From: Isoetes taiwanensis
Lineage: Eukaryota > Streptophyta > Lycopodiopsida > Isoetales > Isoetaceae
Assembly: GCA_021234155.1 (NCBI GenBank)
Contig: JAJEKV010000020.1
Coordinates: forward strand, 19,023,018-19,087,017
DNA: 64,000 nt
Direction: 5' to 3'
Shown here: piece after piece, positions 20,891 through 30,480 of the stretch
Layout: each line of letters starts with the position of its first letter
Numbering within the stretch: the stretch's first letter is position 1
Position numbers and translations under genes: made by a program
The notes under the pieces: model-generated
Told to the model about the DNA's origin: nothing
The model's input: only the letters and a program-made list of their open reading frames with translations
Database searches by the model: none

Positions 20891-21111
20891 TTTTACGTTC
20901 ATAATTTTTTTTGGGTTAACTTTGTGTTAATTTTATTAACCTAACTTGAAATAGTCTGAAAGCTGTTTGGGTTAAGGATTTTAAGTTAAAAAAGTTAACG
21001 GAATGCTAACAATTTAACTTAACGGAATGCTAACCTAACTTGTGGTGTGAATCCAAAAACCGATAAAAGCTTAACGGAATCCTAATTTAACGGCGAGTGC
21101 GAAGGTACCCT

Positions 21112-22498
21112 TAATTCACCTAAATAATGGGTTAATTAACTAATTATCACCAACAAGGGAGTGCCACCTGGCCCAAATCGATTGGCCAGAGGGGACTTAC
21201 CATTTTGGGCCTAGGAATAGGAGTCCTACCCTATTTCCTCTCCCAAATTCGAATTGGCACTAAGGAGGAGCAGCAGCCAGCACCCTAAGCTTGTTTTGCC
21301 AACACCTACCTACCAGTTTTGAGAGATGGATGCCTACCGTGACCATGGGTCCAACCAGGACACCAGTTAGTCAGTAGATAGGGTTCTTTTCTGCTAACAC
21401 TTCTTTGAGTAGATGGAATGGTTAAATTCTCTTTATGAATTGTTCTGAATACATGAATGGTGATTACATTAGTTCTTTCTGCTTCTTCCGTGTATTGGGA
21501 ATTAAGGGCAGGGTAGAGACCTAAAAGCTTCCTAGGAATTAGAGATGTCTCTAGCTAGATCCCTTAATACCCAATAATTGTGGCCTGTGCACAAGAGCCT
21601 ACCTGGCTGTGGATGCTATGATGTGGTTCAGCACCAGACAACGAGTATGAAGGTGAATCGGGGGTGGGGTCCTGCCTAGCGTGGCTACGGAACTCCTACA
21701 GTGTGCTAGACTTATAGCCGGTCACCGTGTGTGGGCTGGGTATGGGTCTGACACTCTCTGGGCCGGAGGGCAGGAGCCTATATGGCCGTCCTGGGCTCGA
21801 ACGGGTTGGTGAGCTGACCTTTAGATTTAGGGGAGTAAGTCGGGTACGGATGCGGGGGTCGCTGATGCGGCACGTGTTCTCTAGCACACCCAGGGATCTG
21901 TCATACTCGGGGAGGAGCCGCCTCTCTGACCTGCCTCATCGGACCGGGGAGATATAACCCGGGGTAGTCCCGAAGGGTGATTCCTTGGGATTGCGTCTGG
22001 AGGGCTACAAGCGCGTCATAGCATGATTCAGCCTATCTGCAAAGTGTGCACAGGAGGGGCGGATGGAGTGGACAACCCTAGCCACTGTCTTATACCAGCC
22101 AACGCCATGTTATACTTCTGTCTGTTGATATCTTGAGACCCTGGCCGTCAGTTGATCCCTTGGAGTTTGAGCACGGGGTAGTCCCTTGTTATTGTGCTAT
22201 TTCATGTTGTTATGAATGGATTATCTTTGCCATGATGACGAGGATGGACCACCCTTCGTGGTGGTATATTATTTTGCATTATGATTGTATGCTAACATAT
22301 ATGTATGCTTCTGCTGTATAGGATTCCCCATAGAGGACGTGGGGCGAATGGCACCTCCGTGATCCTCGCCCGAATGCTTGGCCATCCCAAGTAGTCCGAG
22401 TACGACGGAGGGCCTTGCCATGGTGATTTAGTCGCCATGGGAGGGGAAGTCCCGTATCTATATGATGGGAGCATCGTATGGATTCTGGGAGCGTCACA
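21112..22498 (+). repeat. Chromovirus B 3' LTR, piece 3
   Basis: This resumes after the TIR transposon and ends CGTCACA at 22498, followed by ACAGT and LTR A. Confidence 0.93.
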
Positions 22499-22988
22499 AC
22501 AGTCTGGGAATCTTCTTCGCGCTCGAAACTCCGTTTCGAGAACCGTCTGCTGTGGCACAGCATAGCATAGCAGCCCCCAGAGCGTGAGTGCATCAGTAGG
22601 AGTGGGAGCTACCTCGAACACCTCGAAGACCATGGAGACGCCGGGAGCAGGAGGGAGTTCTTTGGGGAGCAGGTATTTTGGCATAGAGTTCTTGGTAGAT
22701 CATCTGAAAGTTAGGATTTCAGATGAGTTAGCATCTCATGTCTCTAGTAGAGCCATTCTAGAGCCCTTAGTTTAGATCTTGAACCCTAATCAATGAACCC
22801 TAACTATAAGTTAGATACATGCGATTAGGTTAGATGTTATTCTCATTATTATCATGTTATGTGGATACGTCATGTTGGTTGATCATGTTTGCTCCTCTTG
22901 TATTGGGAAGGGGGGTAGAGACCTAGTAGCCATGACGTAGTGATGCTCCTAGTTTAGACCCTTTAGTTCCTATTATTATGTGGCCTGT
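22499..22988 (+). repeat. Chromovirus A 5' LTR, piece 2
   Basis: This resumes LTR A after B and matches about 55559-56048 of the 3' LTR. It is ended by the insertion of C after GGCCTGT. The short ORFs here are LTR sequence, not genes. Confidence 0.9.
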
Positions 22989-24705
22989 TGTGACGTTCCA
23001 GCACAGTATACGCTCCCAGGACGTATATTGTACTGCCACGTCACGCGTACACGCCACCCCGATTGACGTGTACGCCAACGTATAGCCAAGTGGGTAGCCC
23101 TAGGGGGCAACTTGCTAAGAATGTGCATTAGTATTAATGTGCACATTTTCCAATGTACACATTAATGTGGGCACACATTTCCATGTGGCCACTTGATGCC
23201 AAGTGGGCCATACCCATAGGTGCAAGTAATGTGCACATTTTCCAATGTACACATTCATTAATGTGCACACATTTCCATGTGAGCACATTTGGGTGCACAC
23301 ATTTCCATGTGGGCACATTTGGCCACCTAGCCCTTAAAGGCAAGTGGGCCCATTACCAATTATCCCACATGCCAAAAGGGGATAATTGGAAACCCTAGCC
23401 ACCCCCCTTGTCTATATAGGGTAGGAAACCCTAACTAACCTAATTTTCGATTTTAGGGTTTCAGAACTCTGTTTTGGCTGCCTCAACAGCCAAAACCGCA
23501 TCCCGAACTTCTGCTTGGGAGAATTACATCCTTAGTTTCTCGAGATTGGCGTTTCAGCCCAGGATGGTCGAGCTCAGTCGGGGAGGAGCCCCTCAAGGAT
23601 CGGGTATTTGGCCAATTAGATAGTCTAAACCCTATTTTAGGCATTGAATCAAGAGGGTTTAGCCTATTAGATTGCCCATAGCAGCCCTCTAGAACTCTAG
23701 ATAGCAGATTCTAACTAAAGAACCTAACTCTATGATATAGATTAGATCTTGTTCTTTAGTTCTTCCACGTGATGTATATGGATGATGTATCATTTGTGAA
23801 CTCCTTGTATTGGGAAGGGGGTAGAGACCTAAAAGCTTGGTAGTAGATGCTCCTAGATTAGCCTCTCTAGCACACTATAGATGCGCACAGTGCACAAGAG
23901 CCACGCTGGGTTGTGGGTGAAGGGGCCAGGCCCGGCTTATAAGGAGGTTCATGTTACGATTCTTGAAGCGACCCCTCCGGTGTGTAAAGACCACGGGGTC
24001 ACCGTGACTAGGTCTAATGGCTTGCCCTGCGCGGTGGGCGAGGCATGGGCTCGACACTGCGTGAGGTGGTGAATATGACCTTCCATTGAGTTCAAGTCGA
24101 AACACGGGCAAAGGGCCCTCTAGTCACCTTGAGTCAACATGTAGATCTGCGGAGGGAGAGATCCCCCGCCGCCCCCATCGGAATGGGGAGATGTAACCCG
24201 GGGATATAGCCCCTTGGCTATGCATCCCGGGCTCTGATCGAGGTCCCAACACTTTTCAGCCTACTACGCAAAGTGTGCACTGGGAGGGGCGGATGGAGTG
24301 GACAACCCTATGCCATGTTCTTATGCCGCCCAAATCCATTGCCATGAATTCATGCCTCGCAATGAACTCGGAGACCCAAGCCGCCGGGCCATCCCTTTGA
24401 GTCTGAGCCTTGGGTAGGATTCCCTATGTGATGGCTGATCTTTGTCTATGCAGATATGTGGAGGACCATCCTTCGCGATGGTCATATGATGTTGATGTAT
24501 GTGCTACTGACATGTATGTTTACGCTTCCGCAGCTAGGTAGGCCCTGAGGGAGACGGGGTGCAATGACCCTTCCACTCTTCCCACTGGAACCCGTCACGG
24601 TTGCAGTGTCATGTGGAGGGCCCTGTATTAGCATGGAGCTGGTATGGGGGATGAACTCCTGTTTGTATACGGTGAGGGCACCGTATACGAGTAGGGGACG
24701 TCACA
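22989..24705 (+). repeat. Chromovirus C 5' LTR
   Basis: 1717 bp, TGTGACG to CGTCACA. Nearly identical to the 3' copy outside GC-rich clusters, where many one- to few-base differences occur. TATA-like TCTATATAGG lies near 23411 before teloboxes (AAACCCTAA). ORFs in it are LTR sequence. Confidence 0.93.
23126..23330 (+). repeat. Palindromic word repeats in the U3 of LTR C
   Basis: CACACATTTCCATGTG occurs three times (about 23173, 23265, 23295) and AATGTGCACATTTTCCAATG twice (about 23136 and 23229). The pattern is conserved in the 3' LTR (about 34918-35120). It is probably a U3 enhancer block. The overlapping MCPHG-type ORFs are artefacts of these repeats. Confidence 0.7.
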
Positions 24706-24706
24706 G

Positions 24707-24718
24707 TGGTATCAGAGC
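24707..24718 (+). other. Primer-binding site of chromovirus C
   Basis: Perfect TGGTATCAGAGC, one base after the LTR end. Confidence 0.9.
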
Positions 24719-24794
24719 TATGTTCTTGGAGACCAAGAGCAAAGCACTGGCCATGTTCCCAGTAGCACTAACTTGATAGGATCCTCAAACCTCG

Positions 24795-24822
24795 AAAAAT
24801 GAGAAAATTTTTTCTCATTTTT
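24795..24822 (+). repeat. Perfect 13-bp palindrome in the C leader
   Basis: AAAAATGAGAAAA faces TTTTCTCATTTTT with a two-base spacer, about 75 bases after the primer-binding site. A has a similar palindrome at the same position (about 47550). Confidence 0.75.
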
Positions 24823-24910
24823 GTAGTTTATGCTAAGCTAGTAACAGTTAAAAAGAATAGAAACGTAAAAAGACTAAAATTGATGAGCCAACATCCAAAA
24901 AAGTAGGGTG

Positions 24911-25174
24911 GTCTCACTGCGTCGCGCCGCCAGACGATTTCTACATTTTAGAAATCGGGCCGGGCTTAACGCGACGTAGACATTCGGCTTTGACACCCAG
25001 AAAAGTTGTAAATTACGGTTAAATATCTTGATAATTCTAAATTTAAGCTAAGAATTAGTAGATTTAGCATGTTACGTGTTAATTTAATAGTGGGCCCCAC
25101 CATGTCTCACACGTCGGCGCCCGGCCAGACAAGGTTTCTACATTCTAGGAATCGGGCTGGCAAAGCGGTGAGAC
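24911..25174 (+). repeat. Hairpin pair upstream of the C histone gene
   Basis: Hairpins at 24911-24981 and 25104-25174, 193 bp apart. Outer arms are GTCTCAC and GTGAGAC (GTAGAC in the first). The core is a palindrome, GATTTCTA-N-TAGAAATC, in the first and a variant in the second. The TATA box follows 75 bases after the second. Confidence 0.85.
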
Positions 25175-25248
25175 CTTGCTTAATTAAGTGTTTAGGATGC
25201 CTTAGACAACCCAAAAAGGTAGTTTAAAAGTTGACCTAAAATTGGCCC

Positions 25249-25256
25249 TATAAATA
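25249..25256 (+). promoter_or_regulatory. Internal TATA box before the C histone gene
   Basis: TATAAATA within CCCTATAAATAGAA is a textbook plant TATA box. It lies about 105 bases before the first ATG of the H3 ORF and about 540 bases after the LTR, so it would give a transcript separate from the genomic RNA. Confidence 0.6.
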
Positions 25257-25354
25257 GAACTGGACCCCTCCCATTTTTCCCGTTCTTCCTGAGAACTTCG
25301 CTCGTATTGTCAAGGCGATCTTCTGGCGCGTAGCTCCAATCGACGAACCGAAAA

Positions 25355-26658
25355 ATGATGGCCCCGCACGAAGCGCGACCGCAAGGAAGCCTAGCCAAGC
25401 GGATCCTCGGCGCCCGCCGTCCGGCCTTGTTCATAGGATTCGCCGGGGGAACGCTTCTTCTCAGCGGCCGACGGATCTTCGTCGGCGAGGAATCGTGGCC
25501 GGACAGGAGGCGACCATACAGAGATCTTGGAGGACGATCGGGCCGGGCGTCATGAGCGAGATCCTCAATGAAATTGAACGGCAGAGGCGTAGTAAAGCTT
25601 AACGGCGGCGGGAGCAACACCAAGGGGACGCCAACCCAACGTGAGGGGGGCAGAGGGAACAAAGCTTAACCCACCCATAGGCCAAGAACAACCACAGATG
25701 AGATCCACCCGTGAGGAGGTGTACGAGAGGAGCAAAGCACACGGAACTCACCCCGGAGGAAGAGGCCGATTCCAGCACGCCTTGGGCCCACAAGGCAAAG
25801 TCAAGGAGCCACGGAGCGTAGATCGAAGGATCGTGAAGACACCGGCGGACCTAAGAAGAGGAGGGCCAAGGCCGCCAAGGCGTGCAAGAGGAAGCCGGGT
25901 GAAGGTTGGGAAGAGAGCCAAGGTCGGCCATCAACGAGCCGCCGGGAGGGGAGACCCCGCCCACTACCGACGATTCGACCAAGACTACGCGGTCGGGCGC
26001 TAGACGGGCGAAGCTCTTCAAAGCCCCTGCCAGAGGAAGAGGTGCACGAAAGCACGCCCAAGAGCAGGAGGAGGCCGGGCAGTGGCTTTAAGCCCCCACC
26101 ATTTCCCGACGCGGATAGGGTCAAGGCCCCACGGCCGCGGGGAAGCCTACGCGGATAGACCCCTTAAAGGTCTATGAGAAGAGAATGAGGGAGCACAACG
26201 CATATATGGCTAAGTGGGAGGCCTACAACACCTATTACCGGGAGCACCGGGTGAGAACGATCAAGGCGGGCACCGATTTAAGAGCCGTGACACTAAAGCC
26301 CCTCCACCAAAACCCAAGGCCCCACGAGCACCGGGGAAGAAGAGGAGCAAGAAGAAACGGGGAGGAAGAGCAGGGGCACTCAAGGAGATCCGCCACTTCC
26401 GGAAAAGTTACGGGCTCCCCGATTCCCCCGCGGCGCCGTTTCCAGCTGCGTCTGGTCCGTCGAAGTCATTCAAGAATACAACACGGACATGCCGCGATGC
26501 ATTTGATGATGTTCTTTGTGTTTGCAAAGAGGCGCCGAAGCCCACTTGGTGAAACATTTTGAAGATTCAACGGCCCGCGAAAGGCACGCGAAGAGGGTTA
26601 CCCTCATGAGGCGGGATATGTATCTTGCCGCAGACACATCAAGGGAGAACGCCCTTGA
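25355..26658 (+). pseudogene. Degenerate histone H3-like ORF of chromovirus C
   Basis: The last 280 bases spell a histone H3 core across several frames: GALKEIRHFRKS (about 26373), QLRLVR (about 26440), VIQEYNTDMPR (about 26466), [23 protein letters not shown] (about 26540), [16 protein letters not shown] (about 26586-26635) and IKGE(R)P at about 26650-26658. These match H3 from [10 protein letters not shown] to the end GER. The upstream KKRSKKKR cluster (about 26345) and an EQEE stretch resemble the B tail. At least four frame changes make it non-functional as written. Compared with B the core is more diverged; the HF after EIR recalls plant CENH3, but that is too little to call it a centromeric histone. 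Confidence 0.85.
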
Positions 26659-26709
26659 ACCTTGTAAATGATTTGTAAAATTTTGTTAATATAAAGAAAA
26701 TTTTGCGTA

Positions 26710-26715
26710 AATAAA
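26710..26715 (+). terminator. Poly(A) signal after the C histone ORF
   Basis: AATAAA lies about 50 bases after the H3 stop in AT-rich sequence. B has the same arrangement at 6669. Confidence 0.5.
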
Positions 26716-26804
26716 GTGTCCAAACCAGTTTAGATAGGTCAAGATATCGATCCCTAGCCTTCGCGTTTTAATTAAATTGGAGTTTGGAGCAAAATTGAGA
26801 CGAT

Positions 26805-27075
26805 GTCTCACACGCCGCCGGGGACGATTTCTACATTTTAGAAATCTGGCCGGGCGCAACGCGGTGAGACCATGCCCAAAAATGCCCAAAACAGCTCCAA
26901 ATCGACCAAGTAAGGGGTCAATTCTGCCTAACTTCGATGAGATTAGTAGAATTACAGCCTTAGATCACCTAAATTGAGTAATCCTAGCCCAATTAGGACC
27001 CATGTCTCACACGCGTCGCGCGGACAGACGATTTCTACATTTTAGAAATGGGCCGGCCATAGCAACGTATGAGAC
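26805..27075 (+). repeat. Hairpin pair upstream of ORF2 in C
   Basis: Hairpins at 26805-26870 and 27004-27075, 199 bp apart, with the same arms (GTCTCAC, GTGAGAC) and core TTTCTACATTTTAGAAAT as the pair at 24911-25174. The flanking CCATGTCTCACACG text is shared, so these are copies of one promoter-like unit. Confidence 0.85.
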
Positions 27076-27254
27076 CCCGCACTATGTCATCACCAAATGA
27101 TCCCCAAATTGCACAATAGGTTCAGTTGCTCTCCCTAGCATGCTCAAACTCTAGAAATAGTCTTCAAACTTGCAATTGCATCCCTTAATAGATCGGAGAA
27201 TTACCTAATATCAAGTAAAATCTAGGTCATCCCAAAATTAGGGTTTTCCCTTTC

Positions 27255-27263
27255 TATAAATAA
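27255..27263 (+). promoter_or_regulatory. Internal TATA box before ORF2 of C
   Basis: TATAAATAA within TTTCTATAAATAAG, about 115 bases before the ORF2 ATG at 27379. Confidence 0.55.
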
Positions 27264-27378
27264 GTTCCCCATTTCTCAATTGGCACCCCTCGCAAATTTG
27301 CTCCCCAACGCTTAGGCGATCTTTTCAGCTCCTCGAGGCGCCACGCATCCGTTTGATACTCCCTTCCTTGCTAGATCA

Positions 27379-28550
27379 ATGGCTTTGCTGATTTGGACGA
27401 TGTATGCGGCGCCCGGTGCCCATGCCCATCGAGGCGGGATGTCAATGACATCTTCCAAGTCTTTGTGAAAGAAATTGACATCCAAGTTACGGCGAACGCA
27501 ACCCCAAAGATATAGGCAGGTGCTAGCGAATTTCGGGCTAGGGTAGGACCCTCCCTTGTCCAAGTCCCCCTTGCATAGGATACTTCGTTCCCCGCCCGTC
27601 CCTTCAAAGCGTTTTGGGCGATGTCCCCAACATCGCCAAGTACTTGACTAATAGTATGCCAGAGGCTACCTGATTACATGGTCCGACGACAGCCAGCAGG
27701 ACCAAGTACTTCTCATTACACCGCCGCCCTAGCCATCTTCTTATCCCACCGCCGAGAACCCGATGGGGGCAACCTCTATCCCTCCGATGGAGGTAGACCC
27801 CATAGCTGAAGCGAAGGAAGGGCAAATCTGCCGGGCCGGTATCAACAAGAACAGGAAGCAAGAGAAGGCGAAGAAGAGTCGGACGGCGAAGGATACACGG
27901 AGCTCGACTTCGGACGAAGAACGGCGCCAAGGAGAGCGAGGAGCTGATCAACTTCGAAAGCAGTGAGGGGCATCGAGTTGCTCCCCACTTGGGCTAGGCA
28001 TCACAAGCCTAGCCCCTATCATCATCGATGGAGAGGAGTATCTACTCGACACCGACATCCGAACCTCCCAGAATGTAGGGAGAGGGAGCTCGAGGTTGGG
28101 CCGAACTACTCCACCAGCCTGCGGCCAGGCAGGCACGGGACGACTTCATCGTCCTGGGAGCATCGACTTCCCGGGCTCCAAGTGAGGGAGTCCGACACCT
28201 ACGGGGAGAGGCGACCTCCGACATCCGAGCTTATAGCAAAGATCGGGCAATTGATGGACGCGGGAGCTGCCAACAGAGGAGGAGTTCCTCGCCTCCAAGA
28301 GCAGATGGGGATCCGTGGGAAGACCACGAGTATCCTAATGCCGGGTCCTCCAATATCACCCTTGCCAAAAGGAGAAGGAATCGACCTCGGGAGGCTCGAC
28401 CGCACAATTGAAGACTACAGGAGCTCATCAAGTAGAGGTCCACGAAAGCACTGTTGGGGCCACAGAGTCGGGAGGCCAAACAAGCGGAGAAACTTCGGCG
28501 ACACACAACGACGAAAGTCGCCGGGTACTACTTACCACTGCTGATGGATG
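27379..28550 (+). pseudogene. Degenerate ORF2 of chromovirus C
   Basis: Shifted blocks match ORF2 of B. MALLIWT and VNDIFQVFVKEIDIQV (27379-27487) resemble MATTNLLAW and VSFDLLQPFLLQRIDLI. EESDGEGYTELDF (about 27867) is the acidic patch. APIIIDGEEYLLDTDI (about 28011-28056) matches LPIVYHQGQEFLLLDDI. A following DDFI and GLQVRESDT resemble NDFIDF and QFRQETIEP. Many frameshifts. Function unknown; conservation in two families argues for a real role. Confidence 0.6.
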
Positions 28551-29285
28551 GGAGAATAGCGGTAATCCACCGCAAGTTCACCCCTGAGGCTAAGAAGGAG
28601 TGTTTATGCCGATTGCACTCTCAGCCCGGCGTAAGCATGCATGCTCGAATAGCGGCAAATGTCGACTATCTTTGTCTTAGTCAAGAGGGCAATGGCACTT
28701 GACCTCTTCGACCGCCATCCCCCACCGACGTCGGGGAGATTAGCTTGTGGATCGCGGCCCTTACATCCCCCCGCGAGGGTAGGAGACCTGGTGAGAGCCA
28801 TCCGGGGAGGCTCGCCCAAAATCATCATCGGGAACTTGGGTCTCTTTCGGTAGGGGCGGCCCAAGTTAAGAAGTTTCTTGAAGACAACCCGTCTTACTGA
28901 AGCGATTTCAAGAATAGTTAGACTCTTGATCAGGAGACTTTTTGTACCTAAAATATTACATGATATATAAACACAATTCCCTTGCACTTTAAATGTTTTA
29001 TTGATGTATGTTGCCCCACAATTATACCAACAAACATAAACAATGCAAGAGAACAAATGGAACTAACCATATAGCCATTAATCACTTGTGGATGCAGCTA
29101 GAGGGCTAAAAGTGGGAACGACATTAACTGCGAGACCTTATAGAAGAGCAAACCCCCGCCTGCACCACCCCCGCAAGGAACCTATTTGAAGATAGGGAAC
29201 CCATGACCCCAGAGCAGGAGATAGCCCGTGATAAGGACGGATCCGGAGCAGATAAAGGCACATTGTCCGCATAAGCTGGGAGTAG
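28551..29285 (+). other. Chromovirus C interior before gag, unassigned
   Basis: This corresponds by position to ORF3 and the start of gag in B. I see no clear match to the ORF3 acidic protein. The 150-codon minus-strand frame at 28604-29056 has no motif and is not believed. Confidence 0.35.
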
Positions 29286-30480
29286 GTTCGGTGGGCAATG
29301 CTCAGGTTGCCGCAAGCATCAGCTCGGAGGGAAGGAAGGGACAAGAAGAGGAGCAAGAGAAGGAGATCCCCCAACCGAATCTTCCGACTCAAGTTCGACT
29401 TCGACCGACTCGAGGAAGAGGAAGAGGTGCTCAGAGGGAACCAACAGAGGGAAGGCAGAGAGGAACACCCTGAGGGACGACAAAGAGATACCGTGGCCTC
29501 CGACTACCGAAGAAGGTAGATTCCGCGACCGGGCAATGTATGGAAGGCCCGAATCGAACGATTCTCGGAGAGAGAACAGGTCGCTTAGAAGCAGAGGCAT
29601 GGGTGGGACTAAATGAGCGAAAGTACGGAAATGCTTATGGCATGAAGGATAAGGACAAAGGCAAGAGTTGCAACAGCCAACTTGAAAGGAGCCTTCGGAT
29701 TTGGTGGAAGGGGTATGCAAAGGCACACCGGCTTAAGGGGGATGCTTGTAAGTTCGTAAAGTTTGCTAAAGCCTTCAAAGCGCCATTACGTTCCAAGGGA
29801 ACATAAGTCCAAAGATGATCAAATAGCGGTTTTCTGTGTTGCAGCAAGGCAACAAATCAGTTCAGAAATATCTGAGAGGAATTCATGAGGCTAAGGCAGT
29901 ATATGCCGGGTTGGGAGAGAAGCATCAAGAGAAAGCTATATCGAAATTTGAATGAGGAGATCCGCAAGCTTGTGAGAGCAATAAACCCTAGGACGATGTC
30001 GAAAGCGTAATCCAAGGCTATAAGCTTGCGGGGTCAGGACCTCGAGAATAGCGGGCACAAGCGGCAAGACTTCGGGGAGAAAGGCAAAGGCGACGGAAGC
30101 TATAGCCCTGGGGCAGCCAGTCCAGTCCAGCTAGAACACAATATGGTGGGAACCGGGGAAGCAAGGGGAGAAGAAGCAGGTGTCCTTTAAGGACAAGCGG
30201 GAAAGGTCAAACTACTCCAAAGCGGTGCAATCCTTTTTGCAAGCAATGCCCAAGGAAAAGAGGCGGGAGTGCATAGAAAAGCATTTGAGCCGTGTGCTTC
30301 CAAAAGGCCATAGGACAAAAAACCCCCTACGTCATGAGTGCAGCTCTAGCGGAGTTGGGAGATTGGGAAGCCCCTGGCCGGACGACGACGGCGAAGAGGC
30401 CCGCGACTACATTCCGTGGTGAGTGTCATATCTTTGCCGCAATAGATACTGAGAGCAAGCAGAGAGCCATTATAAGGTAA
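29286..30480 (+). pseudogene. Chromovirus C gag remnant
   Basis: A serine-rich tract (TESSDSSSTSTDS, about 29363) matches SESSDSSDSSEDE of B. The capsid core follows: YGMKDKDKGK, RIWWKGYAKAHRLK (about 29694-29736), KFAKAFK. Then come FLQAMPKEKRREC and the broken zinc knuckle, with KGHRTKN at about 30305. Several frameshifts. Confidence 0.85.

Larger units (their letters stand above)
18135..21111. mobile_element. TIR DNA transposon carrying a PPR gene fragment
   Basis: 2977 bp with perfect 20-bp terminal inverted repeats: AGGGTACCTTCGCACTCGCC (18135-18154) and its complement (21092-21111). TA at 18133-18134 and 21112-21113 is the target duplication; the empty site in the 5' LTR reads GGCCTAATTC. 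Subterminal zones are full of TTCGCAC and CGTTAAGTTA words (18150-18500 and 20890-21090), the kind of repeats transposases bind. No transposase is visible, so it is non-autonomous. The TA duplication suggests Tc1/mariner-like mobilisation, but the terminal sequence fits no family I know. Confidence 0.8.
3098..22498 (+). mobile_element. Chromovirus B (Ty3/gypsy) carrying histone H3, ORF2 and ORF3
   Basis: It begins TGTGACG and ends CGTCACA, perfect 7-bp terminal inverted repeats, with ACAAT/ACAGT target duplication in LTR A. Internal order: LTR, primer-binding site, hairpin and TATA, H3-fusion ORF, ORF2, ORF3, gag-protease, RT, RNase H, integrase, chromodomain, polypurine tract, LTR. The 3' LTR is interrupted by a Helitron and a TIR transposon; without them the element is about 12.4 kb. 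Coding frames are nearly complete, with a handful of stops and small indels, so B is the best-preserved chromovirus here. Confidence 0.95.

Noticed and set aside
18135-21111. PIF/Harbinger assignment with TAA target duplication
   Set aside because: TAA on the left would require TAA directly after GGTACCC on the right, but it reads TTAA. TA with symmetric 20-bp TIRs fits the empty site exactly.
23115-23398. MCPHGNVCTQM-type repetitive proteins
   Set aside because: Translations of U3 word repeats, present on both strands and in both LTRs of C.
24911-27075. CRISPR-like array of hairpins
   Set aside because: Four diverged hairpins in two pairs, no constant short repeats and unique spacers, plant retroelement context.
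28604-29056. 150-codon minus-strand ORF in C
   Set aside because: No motif, antisense to the chromovirus interior, and overlapping sequence expected to be the gag leader.
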